From assembly GCA_904063045.1 (NCBI GenBank), contig CAJFCJ010000022.1, positions 682,001 to 746,000 of the forward strand: DNA of 64,000 bases. Reading direction: 5' to 3'. This document shows, piece by piece, positions 63,614 through 64,000 of this stretch (within the stretch, counting starts at the first letter, position 1; each line of letters starts with the position of its first letter). The notes under the pieces were generated by a model, which was given only the letters and a program-made list of their open reading frames with translations, was not told the DNA's origin and ran no database searches. The stretch is from Dimorphilus gyrociliatus (Eukaryota; Annelida; Polychaeta; Dinophilidae). Both the position numbers and the translations under genes were made by a program.

Positions 63614-64000
63614 CGCCGGTACTCGTGACATTGACGCTTCCGCCGTTCCGGCGTCGTTTTCCAGTTAGACGCTCGTTAAGTTGTTGACGAGCGGGACGTC
63701 TAATTATTTAGTCGTCGAAACCCTAGACGCCCACCCATCGTAGAGCCGATTAAGAGGAAATTTTCTTTGTCGTTATGAGCTAAAAACGAAAATGATTGGG
63801 GAAAAATCGACATTCTTTTGACTATCGACGCCCTGCGGAGACTGAATAAAAGAATTTCCTTGTAGAGTGTGGCTCTTAACTAAACAACTTTAAGCTTTTC
63901 CTTCAACTTTTTATATACTTTACTTTGGACTCTTCAACTGTAACTCTAATTAATTTAACTCTGACTCTTAAACTTTCTTTTTCACCCTCTGCTTTCCGCT

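Larger units (their letters stand above)
60151..64000. other. Upstream region of trachealess
   Basis: 3.85 kb of non-coding DNA with CT runs (about 60528-60560 and 62820-62856) and a TAA/AAT run (62580-62612). It holds a NRF1-type palindrome at 61973, a motif cluster at 63530-63613, and CpG-rich DNA at about 63600-63840. No exon is supported. Confidence 0.5.

Overview
The window is nuclear DNA of an animal. It is AT-rich, with multi-exon genes bounded by GT/AG introns (many only 60-150 bp, a few of several kb) and a great deal of CT/GA, TA and tetranucleotide microsatellite. A trachealess/NPAS1/3-type bHLH-PAS gene and a PDE2-type phosphodiesterase point to a bilaterian invertebrate. A spiralian (mollusc, annelid or relative) is my guess, but the sequence does not prove it. 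Gene models were built by hand from ORFs, splice-site phase and remembered family sequences; no alignment or transcript was available.

Layout, left to right. (1) 1-1440, minus: the N-terminal half of an iduronate-2-sulfatase gene, cut by the left edge. (2) 2865-3676, plus: a complete three-exon nucleoside diphosphate kinase. (3) 3777-4706, minus: a complete two-exon EndoU endoribonuclease, tail to tail with the kinase. (4) 6593-12971 and 14389-20185, plus: two tandem CLC-6/7-type anion transporter genes, here called CLC-A and CLC-B, with the same exon plan and about 1.2 kb of almost identical sequence, introns included. (5) 20726-41911, minus: a PDE2A-type cGMP-stimulated phosphodiesterase with tandem GAF domains; its 5' half has introns of 6-7 kb full of simple repeats. 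(6) 41912-49237: an intergenic region of repeats. (7) 49238-60150, minus: a complete ten-exon trachealess/NPAS3 orthologue. (8) 60151-64000: upstream DNA with candidate regulatory motifs.

The most interesting signal is in the CLC pair. Both copies keep the CLC fold motifs, the external serine, the glycosylated loop of the CLC-6/7 branch and two CBS domains. Both have glutamine where the gating glutamate should be, and aspartate where the internal proton glutamate should be. If the models are right, this is a duplicated, expressed-looking CLC lineage in which Cl-/H+ exchange is probably uncoupled or altered. The two copies are mosaics of diverged and nearly identical blocks, which suggests repeated gene conversion.

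Other points: a 66-nt intron in the PDE2 GAF-B region that is in frame and stop-free; loss of the final acid in both GAF NKFDE motifs; a possible early-terminating exon in CLC-B; CTCF-like motifs next to several gene starts; and CpG-rich blocks inside the trachealess introns. I see no tRNA, rRNA, CRISPR array or intact transposon.
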